DNA from: Platerodrilus igneus
Taxonomy: Eukaryota > Arthropoda > Insecta > Coleoptera > Lycidae
Length of the DNA: 64,000 nt
Direction of reading: 5' to 3'
Assembly (NCBI GenBank): GCA_036346225.1
Contig: JARFIW010000003.1
Coordinates: forward strand, 9,157,501 to 9,221,500
Part shown: positions 62,306 to 64,000 of the stretch, in pieces
Position numbering within the stretch: the first letter of the stretch is position 1
How the letters are laid out: every line of letters starts with the position of its first letter
Made by a program: the position numbers and the translations under genes
The notes under the pieces: model-generated
What the model saw: only the letters and a program-made list of their open reading frames with translations
What the model was told of the DNA's origin: nothing
Databases searched by the model: none

Positions 62306-64000
62306 CTGTAAATAAAAAAAGGATATTAGTAAGTCATATCTTCAACACTGTCTTTATCAATAAATAGCTAAAATAAATTACCGACCATTTGGATATCTAC
62401 TTTTGATAAAGGCAGCTAAACAGCAGCTAAACTTAAAACAGCATGTAAGATTTTATTCTCAGAAAAAGAAATATATAATAATACAATATAATGGTCAAAA
62501 ATTTATAAAAATTATTCAATTTTAATACAAACTTCAATAATAAAGAAGGAAGTTAAACTTAGCATTACTTGTTCTAAGAAAATTTTTAAATATATAACTA
62601 AAATTTATCATGAACATGTTTGAATTTTTGTAATATGACTTATTGAATTACAGTGATGTTGAGTAAACCATATTCGTTTGCTCAAACTGTTTTGACTAGC
62701 CAACGAAAAAGAGTAACAATACAAATTTATTATATTGTAACGAAAACTTTATTTGCAATAACAAGTTCTTTATTTTCAAACTGATTATATAAGCCTTCTC
62801 AACAACTTGTACCTACAATGATATTTGTTAAAAGCTCTCTCAATGCTTGATTTTTCTGAACTAATTGCTAACAGTGCAAGTATTATCTTCTTAAACGACG
62901 ATGCTATCTTCTTAATTACTCTCGAATTATAATTATATATCCAAGTACTAATTTGTATTATCACTACAATAAGTTATATCAACACTAATTTATATCGACA
63001 ATGCACAGAAATTGATACCACATCATCGAAAACTTAAAACTACAGCATATTATAATCGAAGCTTAATCAGAACTCAACTTCAACTAGAACTAAACTTCGA
63101 AACCTCTTAACGGTTATTTATACCCATTAAATTGTAGTAGTTATTTTGCAAACATTCTAGAAATTATGCAGATAACGTTCTCGAGATTTCTTATTGTAAT
63201 ATTTAAATGTAAAGTCTTGTACCTGTCAATCAAGAGATCTCGCACTGCAGAACGTGTCACTTATCTTCTGTGTTGAAACCCTTCGTTTATGTTCTAATGT
63301 AATTATTCTGGTTAGAGGTAGACCAACGAACGCCACAATATCGAGTGTAGTTAACAATATGTGCAATTTAAATTACTACATAATTAACTTTAATACAGTT
63401 GCAATAGTATAGTTCAAGCAATCTAAAATCCGATTTACACCATATATGTGATTAATTGGTATACCAATATAAACCAATACATTTTTCCTCTTTTCTATCT
63501 ACAACAAATTTCACCCTTTATGTAGTTAAAAATTCAGCATCGCCGACTCTTCTAACAAGTTAATGATCAATTAAAATAGTGATGTTCAAATCGATGTTTT
63601 AATTTTTTAATGTACACTGATTTTACATTACAGTAAAATATGTATACCTTATTAGCGATCTTAGATCAAGAAATTATATGTGTGTAGTTCTGTACAAAAA
63701 AAAGTGTCTATTAATAAGAATCTATAAAAGAAAATTGATAAAATATGAACCATCAAAAATAATAATTGGTTGATTTATTATATGCTTACTTCAATGCTAG
63801 TAAAAATAGATTATGCTGTTTTGCTTTGTTAGGTGTCATTTTCCTTAGTTTAAATGTTTTTTCTTGCTTTACGTTACATTTGAATTACAAACTTCTGACA
63901 TTCCTTTGAAATATTTATAACTGTATTTCATTTTAGTAGTTTCTGTATTTGTAAATTCCACCAATAAGGGTCACGGTTATTTCCTTAAAGAAACATAATT
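62306..64000 (-). other. Axud1: First intron / 5' region of the Axud1-like gene
   Basis: The 3' splice site ends at 62306 (minus). A matching donor candidate, GACAG/GTACAAG, lies at 63223/63222, preceded on minus by GC-richer sequence (63223..63370) that could be the 5' untranslated exon. No TATA element recognised; the rest is AT-rich. Confidence 0.35.

Overview
The window is AT-rich animal nuclear DNA, almost certainly from an insect. It has an Axud1/CSRNP-type gene, a CRAL-TRIO lipid-transfer gene with introns of about 50 bp, and a dense layer of arthropod-type transposable elements (RTE/BovB-like and CR1/Jockey-group LINEs, Penelope-like, Merlin, pogo/Tigger-like and mariner-like relics). 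The order cannot be fixed from this sequence. There are no operons or other bacterial features.

Only two host genes are well supported, both on the minus strand. The first (996..10939) is a five-exon CRAL-TRIO (alpha-tocopherol-transfer/clavesin-like) gene whose roughly 9 kb intron holds old repeats and a possible nested two-exon small secreted-peptide gene. The second (60168..62303) is a cysteine/serine-rich nuclear protein with its coding region in one large exon and a 3' splice site just before the ATG.

From 11 to 16 kb lie tandem repeats and satellites, a packaging-ATPase-like relic next to a pogo-type helix-turn-helix, and a perfect 20-bp inverted repeat. From 17.7 to 45.1 kb the window is dominated by four minus-strand copies of one RTE-type LINE (17690..21862, 25348..30678, 33708..37785, 43796..45145). 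Three have target-site duplications at their outer ends. Those ends enclose the coding body plus two older, degenerate copies of the element's own 3' end stacked behind it, so the stack appears to be the unit that moved. Copy 25348..30678 sits inside an older transposase-like relic and itself carries a 989-bp insertion of unknown type with a 12-bp duplication; the unoccupied site is preserved in copy 17690..21862. A tRNA-derived SINE with a 12-bp duplication sits in the third copy.

From 45.9 to 59.3 kb are two CR1/Jockey-group LINE copies, a pogo/Tigger-like transposase pseudogene split by a 1.8-kb insertion, and a mosaic noncoding repeat family whose blocks recur at 14.8, 23.6, 49.7, 51.2 and 58.0 kb. 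The rest looks like plain AT-rich intergenic or intronic DNA.
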